Origin: an uncultured Bacteroidales bacterium
GTDB lineage: Bacteria; Bacteroidota; Bacteroidia; Bacteroidales; Bacteroidaceae
DNA: 49,786 bases
Assembly: GCA_902778625.1 (NCBI GenBank)
Contig: CACYYM010000026.1
Location: forward strand, 1 to 49,786
Direction: 5' to 3'
Positions 29,867 to 38,502 of the stretch are shown piece by piece. Numbering within the stretch: position 1 is the stretch's first letter; every line of letters starts with the position of its first letter. The translations under genes were made by a program, and so were the position numbers. The notes beneath the pieces were generated by a model. The model did not search any database. It had not been told where the DNA came from and was given only the letters and a program-made list of their open reading frames with translations.

Positions 29867-30962
29867 ATGCCCTCGCTAAACTACAAGACATTACTTGCTG
29901 TGTTTCTGATACTTATCTCTGCTGTTTCACCACTCAAGGCGGAACAGACAGATGAGTATCAAGAGGGCTTCTTGACGGCTTATCTGAACAGGGCGATAGA
30001 GAAGGCCATGTCGAATGATGAAGCGAAAGACGAGCCTCTCCAGTATGGCCGGCACATCACGAAGTACGTCTCGGCTCCTCAGTTTGGCGGTTACGTCATC
30101 GGGAAATACTCCTATTCGAGTAAAGATAATGCCGGCGAGAATGGCTTCGAAGCCCGATTGATAAGGGTATATGTATCCGGAACCATCCTCAGGGACTTCA
30201 AGTATCGCGTCCAACTCGAGTTGAAGAACCCGGCCATGCGCGACTATACGCTCGAATGGGTGCGTTTTAAGGAGTTTCAAGTCAAGGTTGGCCAGTTTAA
30301 ACGCTGCTTTACTTACGACAATCCTTTGAATCCTTGGGACGTAGGGATGGGCAACTATTCGCAGCTGGGGCAGTATATGACGGCTTTGCTAAAGGACGAT
30401 CCAAGCGGCGAACCAGGGCAGAATGGCCGCGACCTAGGCCTCCAACTGCAGGGCGACCTCTTTCCCGTAGGCAAGGACAAGCATCGGCTCATCCGCTATC
30501 AAGCCGCAGTTTATAACGGTAACGGACAGAACAAGAAAGACAACAACAAGCAGAAGGACTGGATATGGGGTAAGCGCAAGGCGCAACAGATGGGCCCTCG
30601 GCACCATCTACGAGCATAATGATTGGAGTTTTAGGGCTGAATATGCCCACCATTCGGGACGAAATGTACAGGATTTCGATACAGAAACCCAGTCCTGGAG
30701 CCCAGGTTCTACCTCCAAAGCAGACGGCTGGTATTTGCTTGCAGGAGTGCCTGTAACCCGTTGGCTTAAGGTTTACGGCACTTACGACGTCTATCGAAAG
30801 GACGCAAGCTTCGGCTCGATGAAGAGCATCTACGGCATTTGCCCCAACTTCGAACTGCACAGAAACCTCAAGTTTCAAGTGCAGTACAACTATATCAACG
30901 ACCGCACATCGGCCGACCATAACTATCACGAACTATGGGCTCAAACGTACGTAAGGTTCTGA
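29867..30962 (+). pseudogene. outer-membrane porin (phosphate-selective porin O/P type), frameshifted
   Basis: The frame from 29867 gives a signal peptide (ending near LKAEQ) and a beta-barrel protein with RVYVSGTILRDFKYRVQLEL and FQVKVGQFKRCFTYDN, as in OprO/OprP-like porins. It runs out at 30619 in a basic, unrelated-looking tail after KDWIWG. The porin resumes in another frame from about 30582 (NRWALGTIYEHNDWSFRAEY), ending at 30962 in the usual aromatic barrel residue (YVRF). Related porins, from memory, have some 15-25 residues between these parts, so a small deletion plus a frameshift is likely, unless it is an assembly error. The last 28 bases overlap the DUF6057 gene. No standard promoter lies between the repeat array and the ATG. 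Confidence 0.8.
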
Positions 30963-32848
30963 AAGAGAGCCAGAAAAAGAAATCCGTCAAATCGGGGAAC
31001 AGGAAGTGGGCTTCGCCTCTTGCTTTCCAAATACTCTTTATCGCCTTTTTCGTCTTCTTAGCATGGTATTTCCTCTATACGAGGAATGCCGACACGATGT
31101 TCTTCATGCAGGACCGTGGCTGGTGGAACAGCACAAGTCTCTTCTTCAAGGATTGCACCGAAGTGCCGGGCGGACTGCTTTCTTGGGCAGGCGCTTACCT
31201 CACGCAATTTTTTTATTATCCGGCTCTCGGCACGGTAATGCTGATTACGCTTTGGCTCATCACGTTCCTCGTGGCAAAGTTCTCCTTCAAGGTTCCCAAC
31301 GAATGGAGCTTCCTGATTTTCGTTCCTTTGGTTGCTTTATTGTGTAGCGAGATACAACTTGGCTATTGGGTTTACATCCTGAAAGACATAGACTACGTCT
31401 TCTACCACAGTTTAGGCCTCCTTGCAGCCCTGCTCCTTTCGCTTCCATTCTGGAATTTGCTTCCCTTAGGCGATAAGGCAAAGCAATGGATAAGCCTTGC
31501 TTGGATACCTTTGGTGGCAGCCTTGTTCTACTATCCGCTTGGCATTTATGCTCTGCTGGCAGCAGTCCTTGTGACCATCCGAACGATACACTCGCTCAAA
31601 GAAGGGGCGGGGAGGGTACTGCTTCTTGCCTTCACCCTTTGGCTCGTTCCACTTCTCGAAACAGCAGGCACGACGCTGATGCGACCGGACCAGCCTTGGA
31701 CGTACGGCTTCCGCTTCTTCGCGCTTGATAATTTGCGGGATTGTTCCCTCGAAATACCTTTCTACCTCGTCCTTATTGCACCTATCTTCTTCCCGTTCCT
31801 CAAGCAGATAAAGACGAAGAAGCTTTGGCAGAGTCAAGGCATCATGGTTCTTGTGGCTTTAGCCATGCTGTTCTGTCTTTCGAAAAGAGATTTCACGGAC
31901 TACAACTTCCATGCAGAACTGCGGATGCAAAGAGCGGTGGAGGAGTGCCGTTGGAACGATGTCCTTCGCGAGGCAGCCATGGTGAAAGGACCTGTCACGA
32001 GGGAAATGGTTATGTTCCGAGACATTGCCCTCATCAACAGAGGCGAGTTTTGCGCCAAACGATACATGTACAACAACGAGAGCATCCCGCCCGTAGCTGT
32101 CAGCGACTCCATTCATGTCCGCATCTGCGACCAGGCTGGCGACCTCATCTACTACAACTATGGCGAGACAATCTTCGGCATCCGTAGGGCAATAGAGCGT
32201 TGCATGCATTATGGCTACTCGTATTATACCCTGAGAGTGCTCACACAATGTGCCATCGTGAATGGCGAAAAGGATAATGCCAGAAAGTACCTCCGACTGC
32301 TCAGCCGCACTACTTTCCAGAAGAAATGGGCAGAGAAGATGCAGCGTTTCGTAGATGACGAGAAGCTTCTCCCTACGGATGAACACTTCCGCATGCCCCT
32401 CAAACTCTACAACGAAGGCTCCGAACTGGTGGGAGTTGACGATAAATATGTGGAGCTGACCATAATGAAGAAGTGGATGTACGACTTGACATTAGACCCT
32501 GAAGCACAGGAAGTTGCCCTTGGTTGTGCTATGATAATGCGAGACCAAAGGTGCTTCTGGTCGCAAGTTCAGCAATGGTACAACATCAATCCGGGCAAGC
32601 ATTTCCCCATCCACGTGCAGGAAGCCATGCTCTTTGGCGTTTACGAGCTGAAGATGGAAGGCATCAACCTCTCGTTCGTGAAGTTCGACCAGCGCGTAGT
32701 TGACCGCTATAAAGCCTTCTTCGAAAGGCTGAATCAGTACTCCAGCCAAGGGATGAACGAGAAACAGATAGGGGCAGCGCTTAGGCCGGAATTCGGCGAT
32801 ACCTATATGTGGGACTACTATGTGCTAAGAGAAGTGCAAACGAATTAA
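30935..32848 (+). CDS. DUF6057-like polytopic membrane protein
   Basis: This 637-residue protein has a basic start (VRKVLKESQKKKSVKSGNRK) and then about ten hydrophobic segments up to near residue 310. A mostly helical soluble half of about 320 residues follows, perhaps with TPR-like packing. I recognise it as similar to the Bacteroidales family DUF6057; function is unknown. The start overlaps the porin end by 28 bp, and a propeller lipoprotein follows after 46 bp, so the three are probably one transcription unit. Membrane topology suggests an inner-membrane transporter, glycosyltransferase-like or assembly protein; no catalytic motif supports one of these. Confidence 0.72.
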   Translation: MGSNVRKVLKESQKKKSVKSGNRKWASPLAFQILFIAFFVFLAWYFLYTRNADTMFFMQDRGWWNSTSLFFKDCTEVPGGLLSWAGAYLTQFFYYPALGTVMLITLWLITFLVAKFSFKVPNEWSFLIFVPLVALLCSEIQLGYWVYILKDIDYVFYHSLGLLAALLLSLPFWNLLPLGDKAKQWISLAWIPLVAALFYYPLGIYALLAAVLVTIRTIHSLKEGAGRVLLLAFTLWLVPLLETAGTTLMRPDQPWTYGFRFFALDNLRDCSLEIPFYLVLIAPIFFPFLKQIKTKKLWQSQGIMVLVALAMLFCLSKRDFTDYNFHAELRMQRAVEECRWNDVLREAAMVKGPVTREMVMFRDIALINRGEFCAKRYMYNNESIPPVAVSDSIHVRICDQAGDLIYYNYGETIFGIRRAIERCMHYGYSYYTLRVLTQCAIVNGEKDNARKYLRLLSRTTFQKKWAEKMQRFVDDEKLLPTDEHFRMPLKLYNEGSELVGVDDKYVELTIMKKWMYDLTLDPEAQEVALGCAMIMRDQRCFWSQVQQWYNINPGKHFPIHVQEAMLFGVYELKMEGINLSFVKFDQRVVDRYKAFFERLNQYSSQGMNEKQIGAALRPEFGDTYMWDYYVLREVQTN

Positions 32849-32894
32849 AGACCCCCTTATCCCCTTTAGGGGGAATTAATAAACGTAATTCATT

Positions 32895-34424
32895 ATGACG
32901 GAACATTATATTCATAAACGTCCTTCTTCCATTACTCCCTCGAAATGGATGTGTGGTGTTTTTTTCCTTCTCCTCCTTGCAGCTTGCAGCAAGCACCCTT
33001 CCTTGCCCTCGAGCTTTACGCAAGTGAACGAGCAGCCTCGCATCTACCCTGATTACGTTGGAGTGACCATTCCGCCAAACATCGCGCCACTCAATTTCCT
33101 TGTAGATAGCGTGGACGATATCATTGGAGAATTCAAATTCCAAGATTCAAAACTGACTTTCGGCGGCAAGGCAAACAAGGTTCAAATCGATGAGCGCGAG
33201 TGGAAGGAACTGCTTGCGTCGGCCAGGGGAAACAGCCTTTCTGTCACAGTCTATGCAAAGAAACAGGGCAAGTGGTTTGCCTACAAGCCTTTCCCGATTG
33301 ATGTTGCAGAGGAAGAAATCGACCCATACATCTCTTTTCGCGTCTTGCCTCCGACATTCGTGGGCTTCGAGAACCTTACACTCATGCAGCGAAACCTCAC
33401 CAATTTCGAGGAGACAACCATCTACGACAAACGCCAAATCAGTTCTGGCATCGAGGGGCAATGTGTCAATTGCCACTCCTATCAGAACTACGGAACAAGC
33501 AACATGATGTTCCACATGCGTCTTCAACACGCAGGCACTATGATTGTGAGCGACGGACAGCTTGTCTTCGTCAACCTCAAGGACGAGAGTATGATATCGG
33601 CTGCCGCCTACAACTCGTGGCATCCATTCCTGCCCATCATAGCTTTCAGTACAGACCACACCATGCAGACCTTCCATACAAGGGAGATTTCAAAGGTCGA
33701 AGTGATGGAGTCGGCAAGTGACATCATCATCTACGACGTGAAGAACAACCGTGTGCAGACAGTCCTGAACGATTCCCTCGAACTTGAACTCTTCCCATCT
33801 TGGAGTCCCGATGGCAAATGGCTCTACTATTGTTCGGCCTACTACGAATATCAGAAGGGTTATGAGGACACCGACGAGCTGCTGCAGAACTACAAGCAAT
33901 TGCAATATAACCTGTACCGACTCTCCTTTGATGCCAAAACAATGGCCTTTGGAGAGCCTGAACTTGTCTATGATGCCCGCAGCAAAAACCGTAGTGCTGT
34001 GCAGCCAAGAGTGTCGCAGGATGGCCGTTATGTGCTCTTTGCAGAAGGTCCAAACGGGCTTTTCCACATTTGGCATACGAGTGCTGAGGCTTTGATACTC
34101 GACCTCGAAACAGGCGAACTTCTCGACACTAAAGCGATGAACAGCCCTCTTCCTGAAAGCTATCCGTCCTGGTCGAGCAATGACAGATGGATACTCATCG
34201 AGAGCCGCAGGGACGATGGAAACTACACGCGCACCTATTTCGCCTATTTCGACAAGCAGGGCAAAGTGCACAAAGCCTTTGAAGTGCCTGCCGAAGACCC
34301 GGAGTACTTCCGTCTCTTGCTCAAGAGCTGGAGTCGTCCCGAGTTCATGAAAGAGCCCGTCCGCATCACCCCAAGGCAGTTCTACGAGAAAGCCCTAACG
34401 GAGCCCATCAAAGTCTCCAACTAA
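32895..34424 (+). CDS. TolB/PD40-type propeller lipoprotein with a CxxCH motif
   Basis: The protein has 509 residues. A hydrophobic segment ends in the lipobox LAAC (Cys31), so it is a predicted lipoprotein. The middle holds one c-type heme-like motif, CVNCH, at residues 190-194, within EGQCVNCHSYQNYGTSNMMF. Beta-propeller repeats of the PD40 type follow (FPSWSPDGKWLYYCS; QPRVSQDGRYVLFA; YPSWSSNDRWILIES). PD40 propellers usually bind proteins or glycans; CxxCH would bind covalent heme if cytochrome c maturation is present. It follows DUF6057 after 46 bp. The substrate or partner is unknown. A 22-bp repeat array lies 28 bp downstream. Confidence 0.8.
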   Translation: MTEHYIHKRPSSITPSKWMCGVFFLLLLAACSKHPSLPSSFTQVNEQPRIYPDYVGVTIPPNIAPLNFLVDSVDDIIGEFKFQDSKLTFGGKANKVQIDEREWKELLASARGNSLSVTVYAKKQGKWFAYKPFPIDVAEEEIDPYISFRVLPPTFVGFENLTLMQRNLTNFEETTIYDKRQISSGIEGQCVNCHSYQNYGTSNMMFHMRLQHAGTMIVSDGQLVFVNLKDESMISAAAYNSWHPFLPIIAFSTDHTMQTFHTREISKVEVMESASDIIIYDVKNNRVQTVLNDSLELELFPSWSPDGKWLYYCSAYYEYQKGYEDTDELLQNYKQLQYNLYRLSFDAKTMAFGEPELVYDARSKNRSAVQPRVSQDGRYVLFAEGPNGLFHIWHTSAEALILDLETGELLDTKAMNSPLPESYPSWSSNDRWILIESRRDDGNYTRTYFAYFDKQGKVHKAFEVPAEDPEYFRLLLKSWSRPEFMKEPVRITPRQFYEKALTEPIKVSN

Positions 34425-34452
34425 GAAACTTCAAACTACCTTAAGTTAATTC

Positions 34453-34515
34453 CTAAACTTAACGTGCCGTGTTTGCAAACTTAACGTGCCGTGTTTGCAA
34501 ACTTAACGTGCCCCA
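34453..34515. repeat. 22-bp-period tandem repeat array R4
   Basis: CTTAACGT starts at 34458, 34480 and 34502, exactly 22 bp apart, within units CTTAACGTGCCGTGTTTGCA. Each spacer includes the perfect palindrome GTTTGCAAAC. This is the reverse complement of R3 apart from a recurrent C/T change and flanking bases. The rest of the 276-bp gap up to the BspA-like gene holds only that gene's promoter. Confidence 0.93.
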
Positions 34516-34642
34516 TTCCTAGTCCCCGCACGTTGGGCTGGAGTGTGTCCACAGGCGGACTATCGGGATACTGCGCCTGAAGTTCCATCCATCCGTATTA
34601 TTTAAAAAGACTTAGCAAAAATAATAAAAATTGCTATTTAAT

Positions 34643-34672
34643 TTGTGTGAAAAGAATAATTTAGTAACTTTG
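34643..34672 (+). promoter_or_regulatory. promoter of the BspA-like gene; fixes its start
   Basis: TTG at 34643-34645, 19-bp spacer, TAACTTTG at 34665-34672. Transcription should begin near 34679, past the ATG at 34674, so the next in-frame ATG at 34701 is the real start. Confidence 0.78.
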
Positions 34673-34700
34673 CATGCAGAAACTACTAATTCACACGACT

Positions 34701-37058
34701 ATGAAGTTTAGAACACTTTTTGCTTTCTTGCTCGCGGTAGTGGCAGGTTTGCAGCAGACAAAAGCTCAGGAGGCCTATGCTTGTAGAACCCCTAATACGC
34801 TAACTTTCTACTACGACAATCTGCGCAGTAGCCGCGCTGCAACGTACGATACCTTCGACATCCCCGCAGATGGGTCTGAGCCTGGATGGTATCAAGATGT
34901 TATAAAGGCTTATAATTTACATAACATAGTCTTCAATCCTTCGTTTGCCAGCGTACGTCCTACAAACACGAGCCGTTGGTTCAAGGACTTAGTTAATCTG
35001 AGTTCCATCACTGGCATAGTATACTTGAACACAAGTGCAGTAACCAATATGAGTTACATGTTTGAAGATTGTCTGTCCTTGACGAGTCTTGACCTAAGCG
35101 GTTTCAATACGGCCAATGTGACCAATATGAGTCGCATGTTCTATGGTTGCGAAGCCTTGACGAGCCTTTCCCTGAGTAACTTCAATACAGCCAAGGTGAC
35201 CGATATGAGTAGCATGTTCTATGGTTGCGAAGCCTTGACGAGCCTTTCCCTGAGTAACTTCAATACAGCCAAGGTGACCGATATGAGTCGCATGTTCTAT
35301 GGTTGCAAAGCCCTGACGAGCCTTAACATAAGCAGTTTCAATACGGCTAAGGTGTACAACATGATGTTCATGTTTAATGATTGCTCTAATCTGAAAACTA
35401 TTTATGTGAACGACGATTGGAGCACGGATGGCATTCCATATAACTCCAACTTAGGCAGCTATATGTTTACTAATTGCACCAGCCTTGTTGGAGGAATGGG
35501 AACAACCTATAACGCCAATTACACAGATTATTCCAGGGCCCGTATTGATGGCGGCTCAAGCAGACCGGGCTATTTCACAGCCTTCACTGAACCTGAGGCT
35601 TATGCCTGCTATACGCCGTCGAACACGACACTAACCTTCTACCACGACAGGAGGCGCAGTTCTCGTTCAGGCACAACCTACGACATGAACACAGGCACAA
35701 ACCTTCCTGGATGGTTAAATGACGGCACCAATAACAGCGTCACTCGGGTGGTCTTTGATTCTTCATTTGCAGATGTTTGCCCTACGACGACCTGCTCATG
35801 GTTTTATAACATGACAACCCCCCAAACCATCACGGGCATTGAATACTTGAATACCAGCGAGGTGACCAACATGAGTTATATGTTCTATGGTTGCGAAGCC
35901 TTGACGAGTCTTTTCCTGAATAACTTCAATACAGCCAAGGTGACCAACATGAGTTACATGTTCTATGGTTGCAAAGCCTTGACAAGCCTTGACTTGGGCA
36001 GTTTCAATTCGGCTAGAGTAACCAATATGAAGATGATGTTTTATAATTGTCCGTACTTGAAAACCATTTCTGTGAGCGAAAATTGGAGTACTACTGCCGT
36101 AACAACTTCCAATAGCATGTTCGCTTACTGCACTAGCCTTGTCGGCGGTGCAGGCACGACATACGATGAGAATCATGTGGATGCTTCTTATGCCCGTATT
36201 GATGGCGGCTCAAGCAGACCGGGCTATTTCACAGGCTTCATTGCACCTAAGGCTTATGCCTGCTATAAGTCATCGAACACGACGCTGACGTTCTATTTCG
36301 ACAATCAGTTCAAAACCCGTACAGGTAAAATCTATGACCTGAACAAGGGCACTAACCTTCCTGGGTGGGTAACAGACAATACCTATGCCAGTGTCTCTCG
36401 GGTGGTATTTGATTCCTCGTTTACCAATGCCCGTCCAACAACGACCTGCTGCTGGTTTTATGGTATGACAAAACCTCAAACCATCACGGGCATTGAAAAC
36501 TTGAACACAAGTGCAGTAACCAATATGTATGGCATGTTTGGTAGTTGCAAAGCCTTGACGAGCCTTGACGTGAGTCACTTCAACACGACCAAGGTGACCG
36601 ATATGACATTTATGTTCCAGAATTGCGAGAAATTGACGACTCTTGATTTAAGCAACTTCAATACATCCAAAGTGACCAATATGCAAGCCATGTTCATGTA
36701 TTGCAATGTTTTGAAAGCCATCTATGTAGGCAACAAATGGAGCACAAATAATGTAACATCTTCTTCTTATATGTTCAAAGACTGCACCAGCCTAGTGGGC
36801 AGCAAAGGCACAAAGTACAATGCTAATCACGTTGATGCATCTTACGCCCACATTGATGGTGGCACAGACAATCCTGGCTATCTCTCCCCGAGAAGGGGCG
36901 ATGTGAATGTAGATGGTGTTGTCGACATTGCCGATGTTACGTACGTCTTGGCCATCATGGCAAACAATGGCTACGAGACAACAGCCGACGTCAATAGGGA
37001 TAACGTAGTGGATATTGCCGACGTTACGAACATCCTGACCATCATGGCAGAGCTGTAA
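34701..37058 (+). CDS. BspA-like leucine-rich-repeat surface protein with dockerin-like C-terminus
   Basis: The protein has 785 residues. A signal peptide ends near TKAQE. Three modules follow, each starting with a segment such as YACYTPSNTTLTFYHD and continuing into BspA-type (DUF285) repeats of the pattern MFYGCEALTSLSLSNFNTAK. The C-terminus holds two calcium-loop repeats, GDVNVDGVVDIADVTYVLAI and ADVNRDNVVDIADVTNILTI, the form of a type I dockerin domain. BspA proteins act in adhesion (family knowledge). In Bacteroidetes such dockerin-like ends are usually not part of a cellulosome. Two adjacent 78-bp repeats (35136-35291) differ at one base, showing recent expansion. The gene has its own promoter. 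Confidence 0.87.
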   Translation: MKFRTLFAFLLAVVAGLQQTKAQEAYACRTPNTLTFYYDNLRSSRAATYDTFDIPADGSEPGWYQDVIKAYNLHNIVFNPSFASVRPTNTSRWFKDLVNLSSITGIVYLNTSAVTNMSYMFEDCLSLTSLDLSGFNTANVTNMSRMFYGCEALTSLSLSNFNTAKVTDMSSMFYGCEALTSLSLSNFNTAKVTDMSRMFYGCKALTSLNISSFNTAKVYNMMFMFNDCSNLKTIYVNDDWSTDGIPYNSNLGSYMFTNCTSLVGGMGTTYNANYTDYSRARIDGGSSRPGYFTAFTEPEAYACYTPSNTTLTFYHDRRRSSRSGTTYDMNTGTNLPGWLNDGTNNSVTRVVFDSSFADVCPTTTCSWFYNMTTPQTITGIEYLNTSEVTNMSYMFYGCEALTSLFLNNFNTAKVTNMSYMFYGCKALTSLDLGSFNSARVTNMKMMFYNCPYLKTISVSENWSTTAVTTSNSMFAYCTSLVGGAGTTYDENHVDASYARIDGGSSRPGYFTGFIAPKAYACYKSSNTTLTFYFDNQFKTRTGKIYDLNKGTNLPGWVTDNTYASVSRVVFDSSFTNARPTTTCCWFYGMTKPQTITGIENLNTSAVTNMYGMFGSCKALTSLDVSHFNTTKVTDMTFMFQNCEKLTTLDLSNFNTSKVTNMQAMFMYCNVLKAIYVGNKWSTNNVTSSSYMFKDCTSLVGSKGTKYNANHVDASYAHIDGGTDNPGYLSPRRGDVNVDGVVDIADVTYVLAIMANNGYETTADVNRDNVVDIADVTNILTIMAEL
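35136..35291 (+). repeat. 78-bp coding tandem duplication
   Basis: Bases 35136-35213 and 35214-35291 are identical except at one position (AGC versus CGC near the end), encoding two copies of a 26-residue BspA repeat. A third, more diverged unit follows from 35292. Confidence 0.95.
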
Positions 37059-37143
37059 GTACTTGTCTCCAGTTCCTGTTCTCCTTCTGGTAGGTACGAC
37101 TTCAGATATTTCCATAATACAGAGGAATTATTCTCTTTTTCGT

Positions 37144-37174
37144 TTGGAAGTTTCGGTTTTTTTGCCTATTTTTG
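37144..37174 (+). promoter_or_regulatory. promoter of the NusG-like gene; fixes its start
   Basis: TTG at 37144-37146, 20-bp spacer, TATTTTTG at 37167-37174. It lies inside the longer open frame that begins at 37063, so that longer start is excluded. Confidence 0.75.
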
Positions 37175-37191
37175 CATTCACAATGCATAAA

Positions 37192-38067
37192 ATGAAACCT
37201 AATACCGACACTCTAAACGAAAAAATTCAGCCAAATGGTTGGCTTGTAATGTACAGCAATACGGGCGATGTCAGCATCCTCGATGACTTGGAAACCGCTA
37301 AGAATGAAGCTGGAAAGACAGGCGTCTGGGACTATTTTGTGCCGCTCGATGTGACCAGAATCATCCTTGAGGACAAGCCTATAGAACGCAAACGCCTGAT
37401 TGCCGGCAGTTATATTTTCATAAAAGCTACTAAAGAGGATATCCTTAAACTTCGCGAGGGGCCACCTTTCGATGCTGTGCTTCGCTTCCTTCACCCAGCT
37501 TCGTCGAGGACTGATTGCATCTATGTCACAGAAGAAGAAGTGCAGATGATGCGGTTGGCGGTTGATAGATTGGATGGTGAGGTTGAGTATTTTGTGCCGA
37601 GCAGCAAGGATTTGATGGTGGGCGACATTGTCTGCATCACCGATGGACCTTTTGCTGGCATCAAAGGCATCCTTGAGAGCGTGAAGGGACACGAGGGTGG
37701 CAGTGTCATAGTGCCGCTTGGAGACGTCCTTGCCGTCAGGACGCCAAGGATTTCAGTCGACGACCTCCAGCTCCTTTCATTTGCCAAGGTGACTGATTCT
37801 CAAGCAGGATCTTACACTTCGAGGGCTTATAAGAAGGTCCACGTGTTGAGTGATGATAGCGAGAGGTTCTTGGCAGAAAAAGAAGAGAAAGGTATCTTGA
37901 GCGAAGAGTCTGAAAAGGAAGCTCGCAGGCTTGTAAGGCGCTTCTCCCAGTTGCAACTTGCCGGCAAGATACGCTTTATGCACGCTCAAGCCATTTACAA
38001 CTTGCTCCTCGCCCTCGATGAGACAGAGAACGAGCAGTTCTTGAAGTTCCGGAATATGTTACCATGA
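37192..38067 (+). CDS. NusG-paralogue transcription antiterminator (UpxY-like) with C-terminal extension
   Basis: The 291-residue protein starts MKPNTDTLNEKIQPNGWLVM; an ATG nine bases earlier is also possible. The N-terminal NGN domain occupies about 15-110, and the KOW domain about 140-190 (DLMVGDIVCITDGPFAGIKG). UpxY proteins, usually about 170-180 residues and found at the head of capsule operons, prevent premature termination there (family knowledge). This one stands alone, is longer by about 100 charged helical residues, and has no capsule genes near it in the window. What it regulates is unknown. A 12-bp hairpin separates it from a convergent gene. Confidence 0.82.
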   Translation: MKPNTDTLNEKIQPNGWLVMYSNTGDVSILDDLETAKNEAGKTGVWDYFVPLDVTRIILEDKPIERKRLIAGSYIFIKATKEDILKLREGPPFDAVLRFLHPASSRTDCIYVTEEEVQMMRLAVDRLDGEVEYFVPSSKDLMVGDIVCITDGPFAGIKGILESVKGHEGGSVIVPLGDVLAVRTPRISVDDLQLLSFAKVTDSQAGSYTSRAYKKVHVLSDDSERFLAEKEEKGILSEESEKEARRLVRRFSQLQLAGKIRFMHAQAIYNLLLALDETENEQFLKFRNMLP

Positions 38068-38072
38068 ATGAG

Positions 38073-38115
38073 ATTAGGGATTAGAACTCTAAATCTCTAA
38101 CCCCTAATCCCTAAT
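38073..38115. terminator. hairpin between convergent genes
   Basis: ATTAGGGATTAG at 38073-38084 pairs perfectly with CTAATCCCTAAT at 38104-38115 around a 19-nt loop made of similar words. The right arm includes the stop codon of the opposite-strand gene. It could stop transcription in both directions. No long U-run is present. Confidence 0.5.
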
Positions 38116-38476
38116 TCTTATTTAGCTCTTGCGGAATCCTGAAGCTTGTATAGAGTTCAAGCACGCAGCCAATAGTGAGAGCCACAACCCATTCCTGTCT
38201 GCGGAATGGTCCCCATCCATGAACTTGCATGCTCATCATGACTAAGGTGAGCACGAAGCAGCAGCAGGCAAGCAGTTGTTGGCGGCGAAGACGAATGAGT
38301 GTAATGTCTCTGCCCAAGTATTCTGCCTTCACTTGCATCAGGGAAAACATCAGCACTCCAATGCCGAAGACGAACATGCTTACCATAGGAAAGAACATGA
38401 ATGCTGCGGCTCCAATGAGCATCAATACTGCTCCTATGCGAAAGCAAAGGTTCTGGATTGGCGTTAGTTCCCGCAT
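38111..38476 (-). CDS. small membrane protein of unknown function
   Basis: This 121-residue protein has four hydrophobic segments (about 13-28, 30-47, 66-85 and 93-110). A basic cytoplasmic-type loop (LGRDITLIRLRRQQ) lies in between. I recognise no family. It begins 26 bp after the FtsB/DivIC-like gene on the same strand and is probably co-transcribed with it, which hints at, but does not show, an envelope role. Its stop lies inside the hairpin shared with the convergent NusG-like gene. Confidence 0.65.
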   Translation of the reverse strand: MRELTPIQNLCFRIGAVLMLIGAAAFMFFPMVSMFVFGIGVLMFSLMQVKAEYLGRDITLIRLRRQQLLACCCFVLTLVMMSMQVHGWGPFRRQEWVVALTIGCVLELYTSFRIPQELNKN

Positions 38477-38502
38477 GATTTGAGAATTAGAGTCTTTATT
38501 TC

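Noticed and set aside
34674..34700. Earlier start codon for the BspA-like gene
   Set aside because: The ATG at 34674 lies within the promoter and before the expected transcription start; the signal peptide begins at 34701.
37063..37191. Longer N-terminus of the NusG-like protein
   Set aside because: The frame runs through the promoter at 37144-37174; the extra residues do not resemble the family.
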